A stretch of DNA of 64,000 bases from Leucobacter chinensis (GCF_019049105.1 NZ_JAHQZR010000001.1:124001-188000), one strand, 5' to 3'. Shown: positions 37,515 to 46,105, numbered from the stretch's first letter. The notes: generated by a model from the letters alone, not told the origin. Translations and numbers: made by a program.

Positions 37515-37529
37515 TGAGAATCAATATCA
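37515..37529. promoter_or_regulatory. Zur-like operator upstream of znuA
   Basis: TGAGAAT-C-AATATCA, 7-1-7 inverted repeat with two mismatches, 14 bases before the znuA start codon. It shares an AATGA...CAATAAG frame (18 of 22 positions) with the znuC/znuB site. Confidence 0.75.
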
Positions 37530-37542
37530 ATAAGATGAATCC

Positions 37543-38661
37543 ATGAACAAGACACCCCAAAAACAACGGATGGTCGCGGTTGCGGCCGCAGGAGCGATCG
37601 CGCTCGGCCTTGCAGGCTGCTCAGCGCCCGCTGATGCCGGGGCAGAAGGCCCCACCGTGGTCGTAACCACGAGCATCTTCGGTGACATCGCAACCGAGCT
37701 TGTCGGCGATCAGGCAACGGTGAAGGTGCTCATTCCTGCGGGCAGTGACCCACACGACTACCAGCCCTCGACCAGGGATATTAGCCAGCTGCACACGGCA
37801 GACCTCGTCTTTGCGGTCGGTCTCGGATTTGAAGAAGCACTGGCGCCTCAACTCGAAGCCGCATCAAGCGATGGCGTGAACATCGTTGACCTCGGCGAGA
37901 GCGTGAAGCCGCTCAAATCGGTGGACCTATACGGCGACGCGGTCGAGCAGAGCGACCATGATCACGGGTCAGGCGAGCACGCTGAAGACGCTGACGATCA
38001 CGATCACGATCACGATCACGATCACGATCACGATCACGATCACGAGGGTCATGATCATGAGCATGGCGACGACCATGAGCACGGTGATGAGCACGAAGGC
38101 CACGACCATGGTGACCATGATCACGGGCCCATTGATCCGCACTTCTGGCATGATCCGCAGCGGGTTTCGCTCGCGGTCGAGGAAATGGTGCACGAACTCG
38201 GTGAGCTTGACGGTATTGATGCCGCGAAGGTTGCTGAGAACGGAGCCGAGTACCAGGAACAGCTCGAGAAGCTCGACGCTGATCTCGAAGCGCAGTTCGC
38301 TGAGATTCCCGACGACCACCGTAAGCTCATCACGCAGCACCGTGTGCTCGGTTACCTCGCGCACCGTTACGGGTTCGAGACCGTCGGCGAGATGATTCCA
38401 TCAACCTCGACGCTTGCGCAGGCGAGCGCGTCGCAGATCAACGATATCGTGCGCACGATCGAGGCCACCGGCGTGCCAGCCGTCTTCACCGACGTGACGC
38501 AATCAGACGCCCTCGCTGAGACGATCCAGTCAGAGCTTGGTGGCAAGGTTGAGATCGTATCGCTGTTTACCGAGTCACTCGCCGCAAAGGGTGAGGAGCC
38601 CGCGACGTACATTGACCTGATGCGAATGAACGGCGAGCGCATCGCACAGGCCCTGCGGTAA
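37543..38661 (+). CDS. znuA: Zinc-binding lipoprotein with long His/Asp-rich loop
   Basis: A 372-residue cluster A-I metal-binding lipoprotein. Signal with lipobox LAGC (Cys 26); VTTSIFGDIATELVGDQATVKVLIPAGSDPHDY begins the binding fold, with the first metal His in DPHDYQPS. PHFWHDPQ follows the loop and supplies the next His. Between them, about residues 139-198, is a loop of almost only His, Asp, Glu and Gly, including eight consecutive Asp-His pairs (152-167). Such loops are typical of zinc binding proteins and are thought to collect or sense zinc. The last conserved part is FTDVTQSD near 305. ATG 37543 has no good ribosome site and follows the Zur-like box closely. Confidence 0.9.
   Translation: MNKTPQKQRMVAVAAAGAIALGLAGCSAPADAGAEGPTVVVTTSIFGDIATELVGDQATVKVLIPAGSDPHDYQPSTRDISQLHTADLVFAVGLGFEEALAPQLEAASSDGVNIVDLGESVKPLKSVDLYGDAVEQSDHDHGSGEHAEDADDHDHDHDHDHDHDHDHEGHDHEHGDDHEHGDEHEGHDHGDHDHGPIDPHFWHDPQRVSLAVEEMVHELGELDGIDAAKVAENGAEYQEQLEKLDADLEAQFAEIPDDHRKLITQHRVLGYLAHRYGFETVGEMIPSTSTLAQASASQINDIVRTIEATGVPAVFTDVTQSDALAETIQSELGGKVEIVSLFTESLAAKGEEPATYIDLMRMNGERIAQALR
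37996..38043 (+). repeat. Hexanucleotide tandem repeat (GATCAC)8 inside znuA
   Basis: Eight perfect GATCAC units encoding Asp-His repeats. Being a multiple of three, gain or loss of units would change loop length without breaking the frame. Confidence 0.95.
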
Positions 38662-38690
38662 AGACCCCCACAGTAGTGCCGCAGGAACGA

Positions 38691-38731
38691 CTGAGGGCCC
38701 GAGACCAACCCATTTGGTCTCGGGCCCTCAG
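38691..38731. terminator. Terminator between znuA and uspA-like gene
   Basis: A perfect 17-bp stem (38691-38707 with 38715-38731) with a 7-base loop, placed between the converging genes. Confidence 0.85.
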
Positions 38732-38745
38732 CTCTGTGCCGGGGG

Positions 38746-39603
38746 TTACTTCGCGGTGTCGCGGGTAACGATCACGGGGCAGGGAAGCGCCTGCAGCACA
38801 CCGTGACTTACCGAACCGAGCAAGAGACGTGAGATCGAGCCACGGCCGCGGCTTCCCACGACGAGCAGCTCAGCGTTCTCGGCGATTTGCAACAGTGCCG
38901 AGACGGGAGCCGCCTGGACGATCTCGCGTTGAATCTCGAGGTCGGGGTAGCGCGTGCTGAGGCCGCTCACACCAATCGCGATGGCCTCTTCGGCCGCCTG
39001 GCGCTGTGACTCGATGAGCTCTTCACTCCAGAGGTACTCGAGGCCCGGGGTGAGCGGTGGCATCCAGGCGTAGACCGCCGAGAGCGAGACGCCACGGCGC
39101 GAGGCTTCCTCGGCCGCGTAGTCGATCGCTGCCTGAGCAGGCTCAGAGCCGTCGATGCCAACGACAACGCCGCGGGTCGGGTTCGTGACCGGGGTCGTGG
39201 GAATCACGGCAACGGGGCAGTGCGCGACCGCTGCGATCTTCACGGCACGGGTGCCGAAGAACGACCCCGCCCACTTGCTGCCTGCGTGCTCGCCGAGCAC
39301 GAGGAGATCTGCTCGCTGCGAAGCGACCTCAACCTCGACGATGGGGTGGCCCACTACAGCCGTGCCGGTGAGCTCGCCCTCGAAACCGAGGCTACGAGCG
39401 TAGTCTCGTTCAGCCTCAAGCATCTGCTCAGAGGCACGCTGCGCTTCTGAGAGAAACGCAACGCTCTCTGAGAGGAACGAGTCATCAGCAACGTGCAACA
39501 GTTCAACCGTCGCACCACGCTCCTTGGCTCGTTCCAGACCCCACGCGAGTGCCGCGCGGCTCTGTTCTGATCCGTCAACTCCGATAATGATGTTCTCGGC
39601 CAT
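38746..39603 (-). CDS. Tandem universal stress protein
   Basis: A 285-residue protein with two UspA domains (about 1-140 and 148-285). Each has the ATP-binding type signature: VLGEHAGSKWAGSFFGTRAVKIAAVAHCPVAVI in the first, VVGSRGRGSISRLLLGSVSHGVLQALPCPVIVT-like in the second (G-x2-G-x9-GS). Proteins of this two-domain form are abundant in actinobacteria and induced in dormancy or stress; the molecular role is not known. ATG 39603 is clear. Single gene, convergent with znuA. Confidence 0.9.
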   Translation of the reverse strand: MAENIIIGVDGSEQSRAALAWGLERAKERGATVELLHVADDSFLSESVAFLSEAQRASEQMLEAERDYARSLGFEGELTGTAVVGHPIVEVEVASQRADLLVLGEHAGSKWAGSFFGTRAVKIAAVAHCPVAVIPTTPVTNPTRGVVVGIDGSEPAQAAIDYAAEEASRRGVSLSAVYAWMPPLTPGLEYLWSEELIESQRQAAEEAIAIGVSGLSTRYPDLEIQREIVQAAPVSALLQIAENAELLVVGSRGRGSISRLLLGSVSHGVLQALPCPVIVTRDTAK

Positions 39604-39643
39604 AGGGGCCTCCTCACGTCGTAATGAAGGGTTATTACGTAGT

Positions 39644-41080
39644 CTACGCCGTGCGGGCGGGAACCTGCTGAGGGTGCGTGCCCGAAAGCTGCTCAGCGAT
39701 ACGTACCACCTGGCAGCTGTAGCCGTACTCGTTGTCGTACCACACGTAGAGTACGCAGCTGTCGCCGGTCACGAGCGTTGCGAGCCCATCGACGATACCC
39801 GCGCGGTTTGAGCCCACGAAGTCGGTCGAAACAACCTCGGGCGATTCAAGGTAGTCGATCTGCGTGCGAAGCGGCGAGGTAAGCGAAATCTCGCGAAGCA
39901 GGCCGTTGAGCTCTTCCTTCGTCGTCTCGCGGCCGAGCTTGAGGTTCAGGATCGCGAGCGAGACGTTCGGGGTTGGTACGCGAATCGAGTTGCCCGTGAG
40001 CTTGCCCTCGAGCTCGGGAAGCGCCTTTGCGACAGCGGTCGCGGCACCGGTCTCAGTGATGACCATGTTGAGCGCTGCAGCGCGGCCGCGGCGGTCACCC
40101 TTGTGGAAGTTGTCAATGAGGTTTTGGTCGTTCGTGTACGAGTGAATCGTCTCAACGTGACCGTGCTCGACACCGAAAGTATCGTTCATGACCTTGAGCA
40201 CCGGCGTGATCGCGTTCGTGGTGCACGAAGCAGCCGAGATCACGGTGTCGTCGTCAGCGATCATATCGTTGTTGACGCCGTAGACGATGTTCTTGAGATC
40301 GCCCTTGCCGGGCGCTGTGAGCAGTACGCGCGAAACGCCAGTTGCTTTGAGGTGCTGGCTGAGGCCATCGCGGTCGCGCCACACACCGGTGTTATCGATC
40401 ACGAGTGCATTCTCGATGCCGTACTGCGAGTAGTCGACGGTTGCTGGGTCGCTCGCGTAGATCACCTGAATGCGCACACCGTTTGCGAGAATGACGTTCT
40501 CTTCTTCGATGACCTGAATCTGGCCATTGAAGTGACCGTGAACCGAGTCGCGGCGAAGCAGGTTGGCGCGCTTCTGCAGGTCGTTCTCTGACCCCTTACG
40601 CACGACGATCGCGCGCAGGTTGAGGCCGTTGCCGCTGCCTGAGTGCTCAACGAGAATGCGAGCGAGAATGCGGCCGATGCGGCCGAAGCCGTACAGCACG
40701 ACATCGCTGCTGCCTGCGGTCTCGTCGGCGATGCCGGCGAGCTTCAGCGTCAGGAAGGCTGAGAGGTCGCTCTGGCCCGAGGCACGAAACTCGTTTGCAA
40801 GCAGAGCGAGGTCGAGCGAGGCGGGACCAGGCTGAATGCTGGTGAGTGCCTCAACAATCGCAAACGTTTCGGTCAGGGGCAGCGGCTGGTCATCAATCTT
40901 GCGGGCGAAGTGGTGAGCCCGAATGATGTCAACGGCGCTCTGGCCGACGAGGGTGCGCCCGTGCACCGACATGACGATATCGTTCTCGCGGTACAACTTG
41001 CCAATGAGCGGGATCATCCGCTCGGCAATCTCCTGATTCGCATTCCAAGTCTCGAGATGAGCATCAGCGCGCTGTGACAT
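39644..41080 (-). CDS. gap: Glyceraldehyde-3-phosphate dehydrogenase, long (GapB-type) form
   Basis: A 478-residue GAPDH with about 125 extra N-terminal residues before the Rossmann motif YGFGRIGR (130-137). Catalytic cysteine 286 is in AASCTTN, and the phosphate-site SYTNDQNLIDNFHKGDRRGRAAA and NEYGYSCQVVR near the end are typical. The length and N-terminal extension match the second GAPDH of Corynebacterium (about 480 residues), thought to run in the gluconeogenic direction with NADP(H). The extension is predicted helical and has no assigned function. ATG 41080 is followed by MSQRADAHLE. Divergent from metQ across 207 bases containing a palindrome. Confidence 0.88.
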   Translation of the reverse strand: MSQRADAHLETWNANQEIAERMIPLIGKLYRENDIVMSVHGRTLVGQSAVDIIRAHHFARKIDDQPLPLTETFAIVEALTSIQPGPASLDLALLANEFRASGQSDLSAFLTLKLAGIADETAGSSDVVLYGFGRIGRILARILVEHSGSGNGLNLRAIVVRKGSENDLQKRANLLRRDSVHGHFNGQIQVIEEENVILANGVRIQVIYASDPATVDYSQYGIENALVIDNTGVWRDRDGLSQHLKATGVSRVLLTAPGKGDLKNIVYGVNNDMIADDDTVISAASCTTNAITPVLKVMNDTFGVEHGHVETIHSYTNDQNLIDNFHKGDRRGRAAALNMVITETGAATAVAKALPELEGKLTGNSIRVPTPNVSLAILNLKLGRETTKEELNGLLREISLTSPLRTQIDYLESPEVVSTDFVGSNRAGIVDGLATLVTGDSCVLYVWYDNEYGYSCQVVRIAEQLSGTHPQQVPARTA

Positions 41081-41130
41081 ATGCGTTCCGTGATCCTTCT
41101 TGTTCAGTCAAACTGGGTCATATTCCCTCG

Positions 41131-41159
41131 GGATACTGAGGGTCCCGTCCAGTATCCCA
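41131..41159. promoter_or_regulatory. Palindrome in the gap-metQ intergenic region
   Basis: GGGATACTG (41131-41139) and CAGTATCCC (41151-41159) are perfectly inverted around 11 bases. It lies 51 bases upstream of gap and 129 upstream of metQ. Either a protein operator or a leader hairpin. Confidence 0.5.
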
Positions 41160-41287
41160 TGCTTTGTGTCACATAACGTCACAGAATTCGCGCTAGAGAA
41201 CGACAGCTGTCACAGTAGTGGGTGTTCGGGCGCTCCAAGTATCACCGCCCACAATGCTTTCTCAATATTTGACCTAAGGAATACACC

Positions 41288-42199
41288 ATGGCACGCAAGA
41301 CCATTCGCACCGCGATCACCTCGCTCGCGGTTCTCGCACTCGCAGGTGGCGCACTCACCGCTTGTTCGTCAGATTCGTCAGAACCCAGTGACAAAGGCGG
41401 CGATCAGAAGACGGTTCGGCTCGGCGTCGTTGGCGCTGCCGACCCGTACTGGGCAGAGTACGAAAAGGCCGTCGAAGAAGAGCTCGACATCGACCTCAAG
41501 ATTGTCGACTTCGGTGAGTACAACCTCCCGAACCCTGCGCTCGAAGCGGGCGACCTCGACATTAACCAGTTCCAGCACATCATCTTCCTCGCAGAGCACA
41601 ATGCTGCGACCGGCGACGATCTGACCCCGATTGGCTCGACGGCTATTTACCCGCTTTCGGTGCACTCGCAGAAGTACAAGAGCATCGATGAGATTCCCAA
41701 GGGCGAGAAAATCGCTGTTCCGAATGACCCGTCTAACAAGGCACGTGCGCTGCTCGTACTGCAGCAGGCAGGGCTGATTAAGCTGAAAGACGGGGGCAAC
41801 ACCGGATCAACCCTCGACGACGTGCTGACCGACGAGTCGAAGGTTACCGTTACCGAGTTCGACGCTGCGCTGACCGCGAGCGTACTCAACGACGTTGCGG
41901 CCGCAGTCGTCAATAACGACTTCGTTGAGAAGGCTGGCCTCGACTTCAACGACGCCCTCTTCCTCGATGACCCCAACGACCCATCATCGTTGCCGTACGT
42001 GAATATCTTTGCGGTGCGCGCTGATGACGCCGACAACGAGGTCTACAAGCAGCTCGTTGAGATTTACCACAACACGGCAGCAGTCACCGACGGTGTGCAA
42101 GATGTCTCGGGCGGCACAGCGGTGATCACGAACACGCCGGCAGCCGACCTGCAGAAGGCGCTCGAAAAGCAACTCGAGATCGTGAAGGCCGGCGAGTAA
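41288..42199 (+). CDS. metQ: Methionine ABC transporter substrate-binding lipoprotein
   Basis: A 303-residue NlpA/MetQ-family lipoprotein. Lipobox LTAC gives Cys 26. The mature part begins VRLGVVGAADPYW and contains DFGEYNLPNPALEAGDLDINQFQH and AVPNDPSNKARAL, the usual MetQ motifs. It captures D/L-methionine outside the membrane for MetNI. ATG 41288 has AAGGAA 6 bases upstream. It is separated from metN by 96 bases that contain a hairpin, probably lowering expression of the downstream subunits relative to the binding protein. Confidence 0.93.
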   Translation: MARKTIRTAITSLAVLALAGGALTACSSDSSEPSDKGGDQKTVRLGVVGAADPYWAEYEKAVEEELDIDLKIVDFGEYNLPNPALEAGDLDINQFQHIIFLAEHNAATGDDLTPIGSTAIYPLSVHSQKYKSIDEIPKGEKIAVPNDPSNKARALLVLQQAGLIKLKDGGNTGSTLDDVLTDESKVTVTEFDAALTASVLNDVAAAVVNNDFVEKAGLDFNDALFLDDPNDPSSLPYVNIFAVRADDADNEVYKQLVEIYHNTAAVTDGVQDVSGGTAVITNTPAADLQKALEKQLEIVKAGE

Positions 42200-42221
42200 C
42201 GCCACCAACGAATAAAAACGA

Positions 42222-42272
42222 AGGGATCCTCTCTCGCGGCCCGTCATAATAGACGCTGCAGGGAGGATCCCT
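42222..42272 (+). terminator. Intra-operon hairpin between metQ and metN (attenuator-like)
   Basis: AGGGATCCTC (42222-42231) and GAGGATCCCT (42263-42272) are perfectly inverted around a 31-base loop and followed by GTTTGGT. It could act as a partial terminator. TAATAG within the loop could alternatively be the -10 of a second promoter. Confidence 0.5.
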
Positions 42273-42295
42273 GTTTGGTATCGAAAGGGTGCACC

Positions 42296-43324
42296 GTGAC
42301 ACGAGTGCAAATTGATCGGGTCAGCAAGTCATTTGCTGGTCACGGAAAGAAAGCGGCCGAGGTTTTTGCCGTCAACGACGTCTCGATTGACATCGCCTCG
42401 GGCGAGATTCACGCCGTTATCGGCTATTCGGGCGCGGGCAAGAGCACGCTCCTGAGGCTCATCAACGGCCTTGAGCGGGCAACGTCGGGCGAGATTACTA
42501 TCGGTGACACGCTCATTACGGGGTTCTCAGAGAAGCAGCTTCGTGAGGTACGCGGCGGAATCGGCATGATCTTTCAACAGTTCAATTTGCTGCAGTCACG
42601 CACGGCGCAGGCAAACGTTGAGTACCCTCTTGAGATCGCCGGTATTGCGAAAGACGAGCGGCAGCGCAGAGCAGCTGAACTACTCGACTTTGTTGGCCTC
42701 AAGGGCAAAGAGCAAGCCTACCCAGAGCAGCTTTCTGGCGGGCAGCGTCAACGCGTCGGTATCGCGAGAGCGCTCGCGACGAAACCCGGTGTGTTGCTTG
42801 CCGACGAAGCAACGAGCGCGCTCGACCCCGAAACTTCTGCCGAGGTGCTCTCGCTGCTTAAAGAGGTGAACCGCGAGTTTGGCATCACGATCATTCTCAT
42901 CACGCACGAGATGGAGGTCGTGCGGCAAATTGCCGACCGCGTCACGGTGATGGAAGAGGGCCGCGTCGTCGAGCAGGGCGACACGTACCAGGTGTTTTCA
43001 AACCCTCAGCAAAACACGACGAGGCGTTTCGTTGAGACGGCGCTGCCCAATGTTCCCGCGCCCGAGGTACTCGAAGCGATTAAACGGCGTGGTCGCGGCA
43101 CCCTCGTGACCATCTCGTTTACCGATGAGGGAGAGGTCGATCAGCCGGTCATCATCACGACGCTCACGAAACACGGGGTCACCGGCAGCATCGAGGGCGG
43201 TGGCGTGACTCAGGTGAGCGGCCGAGTGTACGGGCAGGTCACCATGGAAATCATCGGCGACGAAGCGAAAGTGCGCGCCGCTATTGCAGAGCTCTCGCAG
43301 CACACGACCATTGAGGAGCTGTAG
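42296..43324 (+). CDS. metN: Methionine ABC transporter ATPase
   Basis: A 342-residue ABC ATPase: Walker A GYSGAGKST (43-51), MIFQQFNLLQSRT Q-loop, signature LSGGQRQRVGIARALA near 151, Walker B LLADEATSALDPET, and THEMEVV. A C-terminal NIL domain (about 265-342) is present, which in E. coli MetN binds methionine and shuts transport down. Start is GTG 42296 with AAAGGG 7 bases ahead. The stop is 2 bases before metI. Confidence 0.95.
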   Translation: MTRVQIDRVSKSFAGHGKKAAEVFAVNDVSIDIASGEIHAVIGYSGAGKSTLLRLINGLERATSGEITIGDTLITGFSEKQLREVRGGIGMIFQQFNLLQSRTAQANVEYPLEIAGIAKDERQRRAAELLDFVGLKGKEQAYPEQLSGGQRQRVGIARALATKPGVLLADEATSALDPETSAEVLSLLKEVNREFGITIILITHEMEVVRQIADRVTVMEEGRVVEQGDTYQVFSNPQQNTTRRFVETALPNVPAPEVLEAIKRRGRGTLVTISFTDEGEVDQPVIITTLTKHGVTGSIEGGGVTQVSGRVYGQVTMEIIGDEAKVRAAIAELSQHTTIEEL

Positions 43325-43326
43325 CC

Positions 43327-43986
43327 ATGGAAACCATTATTGATGCGCTGCCGAAACTGCTCCAAGCAACCGGCGAAACCTTGCTCTTTGTGGTTGTCGC
43401 GATGGTTGTCGGCGGTATTGTCGGCCTCGTCATCGGAACAACCCTCGTGGTGACCCGCAAGGGCGGCCTTCTCGAGAACCGTGGCGTCTACCTCGTGCTC
43501 AACCTGCTCGTGAACTTCTTTCGGCCGATTCCCTTCGTTATTCTCATCTTCGCCCTCATGCCGCTCACGCGATTCGTCGTTGGCACGGGCATCGAGAACA
43601 AAGCCTTCATCTTCGTTCTCGCGTTTGCCGCTTCGTTTGGCATCGCGAGGCTTGCCGAACAGAACCTGCTTACGGTTGATCCCGGTGTGATTGAGGCAGC
43701 GCGCTCAATGGGCGCGAGCCCACTGCGCATCATCTTTACGGTGCTCTATGCCGAAGGACTCGCCCCGCTGATTCTCGGGTACACCTTCGCCTTTATCGCG
43801 GTGGTTGACATGTCGGCAATCGCGACCGTTATCGGCGGTGGTGGCCTCGGCACGCTCGCGATCGTTGACGGGTTCAGGCAGTTCAAGCCAGAGCTCATGT
43901 GGGCGGCGGTGCTGCTCATGATCGTCATCGTGCATCTCGCTCAAGTGCTGGGCAACGCACTCGCGCGCAAGGTACGCCGCCGCTGA
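43327..43986 (+). CDS. metI: Methionine ABC transporter permease
   Basis: A 219-residue five-helix permease of the MetI family. FFRPIPFVILIFALMPLTRFVVGT and the EAA loop VIEAARSMGASPLRIIFTVLYAEGLAPLILGYT are characteristic. Start ATG 43327 immediately follows metN. No terminator was seen before the Nif3-like gene 31 bases downstream, so read-through into it is possible. Confidence 0.94.
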   Translation: METIIDALPKLLQATGETLLFVVVAMVVGGIVGLVIGTTLVVTRKGGLLENRGVYLVLNLLVNFFRPIPFVILIFALMPLTRFVVGTGIENKAFIFVLAFAASFGIARLAEQNLLTVDPGVIEAARSMGASPLRIIFTVLYAEGLAPLILGYTFAFIAVVDMSAIATVIGGGGLGTLAIVDGFRQFKPELMWAAVLLMIVIVHLAQVLGNALARKVRRR

Positions 43987-44017
43987 GTCTGTCAGAGCCC
44001 GCGGCTACACTGGCTGT

Positions 44018-44839
44018 ATGAGTGACTTGCATACCCTCGCCGACGTTCGCACGGTAGCCGAGCGGCTGTGGCCCGAATCAACCGCAGAAGCGTGGGATCG
44101 CGTGGGTCTGGTGACCGGAGATAATTCGGCGCCGATCCGCACGATTCTGCTCGCGGTTGACGCCGTACGCGCGACGGTTGACGAGGCTGTGCAGTTCGGT
44201 GCCGACCTGCTCGTGACGCACCACCCGCTCATGCTGCGCGGGGTGCACACGATGGCAACCGACACCGCGAAGGGGTCGCTCGTCGTCGATCTCATTCGAG
44301 CCGAGTGCGCGCTCCTCGCTGCGCACACCAACGCCGATACGCCCGAGGGTGGGGTTTCTGACCGCATCGCGCACCTGCTCGGCCTCGAACACTCGGCTCC
44401 GATTGTGCCAGGGGCGAAGCTTGTCGATGGGCTCGGGCGGGTCGGTAATCTTGCCCAACCGATGACGTTGCGGGCGCTCGCCGAACGCCTCGCAGAGCTT
44501 CTTCCCAAAACTGAGACTGGGGTTCGCGTTGGAGGCGACCCAGAGCGCCTCGTGCAACGCGTAGCGCTCTGCGGAGGTGCCGGCGATAGCCTGCTCGACC
44601 ACCCGGCTGTGCGCGGGGCCGACGTGTACATCACCTCAGACCTCAGACACCACCCTGCGCAAGAAAGCCTCGAACAATCGCTCGTCACCGGCGGGCCGGC
44701 GCTCATCGATATCGCGCACTGGGCCAGCGAATCGCTGTGGCTCGAGGGTGCCGCAAGCCAACTGCGCGCCGAGTTGCCGGGAGTGCAAGTGGTCGTGAGC
44801 AAGATCAACACTGATCCGTGGCAGTTGCGGGTAGGCTGA
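44018..44839 (+). CDS. Nif3-like dinuclear metal centre protein
   Basis: A 273-residue Nif3/YbgI/GTP cyclohydrolase 1 type 2-like protein. Members form hexameric rings with two metals per subunit. Visible: AWDRVGLVTGD, VTHHPLMLRG (about 67-76) and HTNADTPEGGVSD (about 107-119) with metal ligands, and TSDLRHHPAQE, ALIDIAHWASE near the C-terminus. It is a minimal form without the inserted PII-like domain of some homologues. Function is not established in bacteria. Followed after 4 bases by the CT398-type gene, a pairing commonly seen in bacteria. Confidence 0.9.
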   Translation: MSDLHTLADVRTVAERLWPESTAEAWDRVGLVTGDNSAPIRTILLAVDAVRATVDEAVQFGADLLVTHHPLMLRGVHTMATDTAKGSLVVDLIRAECALLAAHTNADTPEGGVSDRIAHLLGLEHSAPIVPGAKLVDGLGRVGNLAQPMTLRALAERLAELLPKTETGVRVGGDPERLVQRVALCGGAGDSLLDHPAVRGADVYITSDLRHHPAQESLEQSLVTGGPALIDIAHWASESLWLEGAASQLRAELPGVQVVVSKINTDPWQLRVG

Positions 44840-44843
44840 AGGC

Positions 44844-45572
44844 ATGAAAGCTAGCCCTCGCCAACAGCAGCTCCTGCTCGAGCTGCAGAGCCTTGACACC
44901 CACAAACTGCGCCTGAACCGCCGCCACAAGCAACTGCCAGAGCGTGCCGAGCTTGAGGATATCGCCGAACGCCAGCGTGAGGTGCGGGCAAACTTCATGC
45001 GTGCTCAGCGCACGGTTGAAGAGGCTCGTGGTGAGTTGCAGCGCGTCGAAGAAGAGGTCGCGACCGTTGAGCAACGACACCAGCGCTCATCAGAGCGTCT
45101 CGCCGCGAGTACCCAGGCGAAAGAAGCGAGCGCGTTTCAGGAAGAGCTCGACACCCTCGTGCGCCGTCGGGGAGTGCTCGAAGACCGGCAGCTTGAACTC
45201 ATGGAGCAGGCCGAGGCCGCCGAGGGGCAGTTCACACTGAGTGTCGTTGACGTCTCAGACGTCGACGCCGAGGTGCAACGGTTGCGCGACGCTATTCACC
45301 AGGCAGAGCAGCAGATCGCCGAAGAACTCGCAGCGCTCGACGAGGAGCGCGCCGGTCTCGCCGCCGAAGTGCAGGGGCCGGTGCTCGAAGTGTACGAACG
45401 CACGCGCGAGCGCTATGGCATCGGCGCTGCACGACTGCGGGGTACGGTCTCAGAGGGCAGTAACATGGAGCTCGACCCGGCCGACCTGCAAACTGCACGC
45501 AACACCCCGGCCGACGAACTATTCTTCTGCCCGACGAGCGGTGCGATTCTCGTGCGTGGCGCCGACGAGTAG
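44844..45572 (+). CDS. CT398-type coiled-coil protein with degenerate zinc ribbon
   Basis: A 242-residue protein. Residues about 5-185 form a long antiparallel coiled coil rich in Glu, Arg and Gln; the C-terminal 45 residues correspond to the C4-type zinc ribbon (DUF164/zf-RING_7). Normally two CxxC pairs bind zinc. Here the first pair is absent (GTVSEGSNMEL, 200-210) and the second is CPTSG with only Cys 229 left. The ribbon scaffold is otherwise kept. Bacterial homologues, often beside nif3-like and rnpB, have no settled function; a nucleic-acid role has been suggested. RNase P RNA follows downstream. Confidence 0.88.
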   Translation: MKASPRQQQLLLELQSLDTHKLRLNRRHKQLPERAELEDIAERQREVRANFMRAQRTVEEARGELQRVEEEVATVEQRHQRSSERLAASTQAKEASAFQEELDTLVRRRGVLEDRQLELMEQAEAAEGQFTLSVVDVSDVDAEVQRLRDAIHQAEQQIAEELAALDEERAGLAAEVQGPVLEVYERTRERYGIGAARLRGTVSEGSNMELDPADLQTARNTPADELFFCPTSGAILVRGADE

Positions 45573-45681
45573 GGGTTCGCTAGTACGCCTCGCTGAGCCG
45601 CATTTGTGCGTGCCGGGCTTGTTGTGCCGCATGTTCGGCTGCTGTGCGCCTAAGAGCATGCGGACAATACGCGAAACCCGC

Positions 45682-45687
45682 TACAGT
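45682..45687 (+). promoter_or_regulatory. Candidate -10 of rnpB
   Basis: TACAGT (45682-45687) would place the start of transcription at about 45694-45696, just ahead of the first paired base of rnpB at 45698. No clear -35 is visible. Confidence 0.5.
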
Positions 45688-45697
45688 AGAACCTAGG

Positions 45698-46058
45698 AAT
45701 GGGCCGGTGAGGCGACCGCGTCGGGGCTTGACCCCGCCGAGGAACGTCCGGGCTCCACAGGGGAGAACGGTGGGTAACGCCCACCCGGGGCAACCCGCGA
45801 GAAAGTGCAACAGAGAGTAGACCGCCAGGGCTTCGGCCCGGGTAAGGCTGAAAGGGTGAGGTAAGAGCTCACCAGCGCCCGTGGTGACACGGGCGGCTAG
45901 GTAAACCTCGTTTGGAGCAAGACCGAACAGAAGGCGATGACGCTCCCCGCTGAGTCTTCGGGTTGGTTGCTAGAGGGTGCCGGCAACGGTACCCCGAGAG
46001 AGATGGTCGTCACGACGGCTCGCCGTCGCACAGAACCCGGCGTATGATCTGGCCCATT
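45698..46058 (+). ncRNA. rnpB: RNase P RNA, bacterial type A
   Basis: The catalytic RNA that matures tRNA 5' ends. The P1 helix is formed by AATGGGCC (45698-45705) and GGCCCATT (46051-46058). The conserved core is recognisable: GAGGAACGTCCGGGCTCC near 45739, GAAAGTGCAACAGAGAG near 45800, GGTAAGAGCTCACC near 45860, GGTAAACC near 45900, and CACAGAACCCGGCGTATGA near 46028 for P4/J2-4. Length about 361 nt, normal. Ends are taken from P1 and may be off by a few bases. Confidence 0.93.
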
Positions 46059-46105
46059 CCGCACTCATCACTCGCCGTAAGCCCTCGTCGAGGGAAAACT
46101 GGCTT

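Noticed and set aside
37996-38043. Short repeats as a CRISPR array
   Set aside because: Units of 6 bp without spacers, in frame within znuA.
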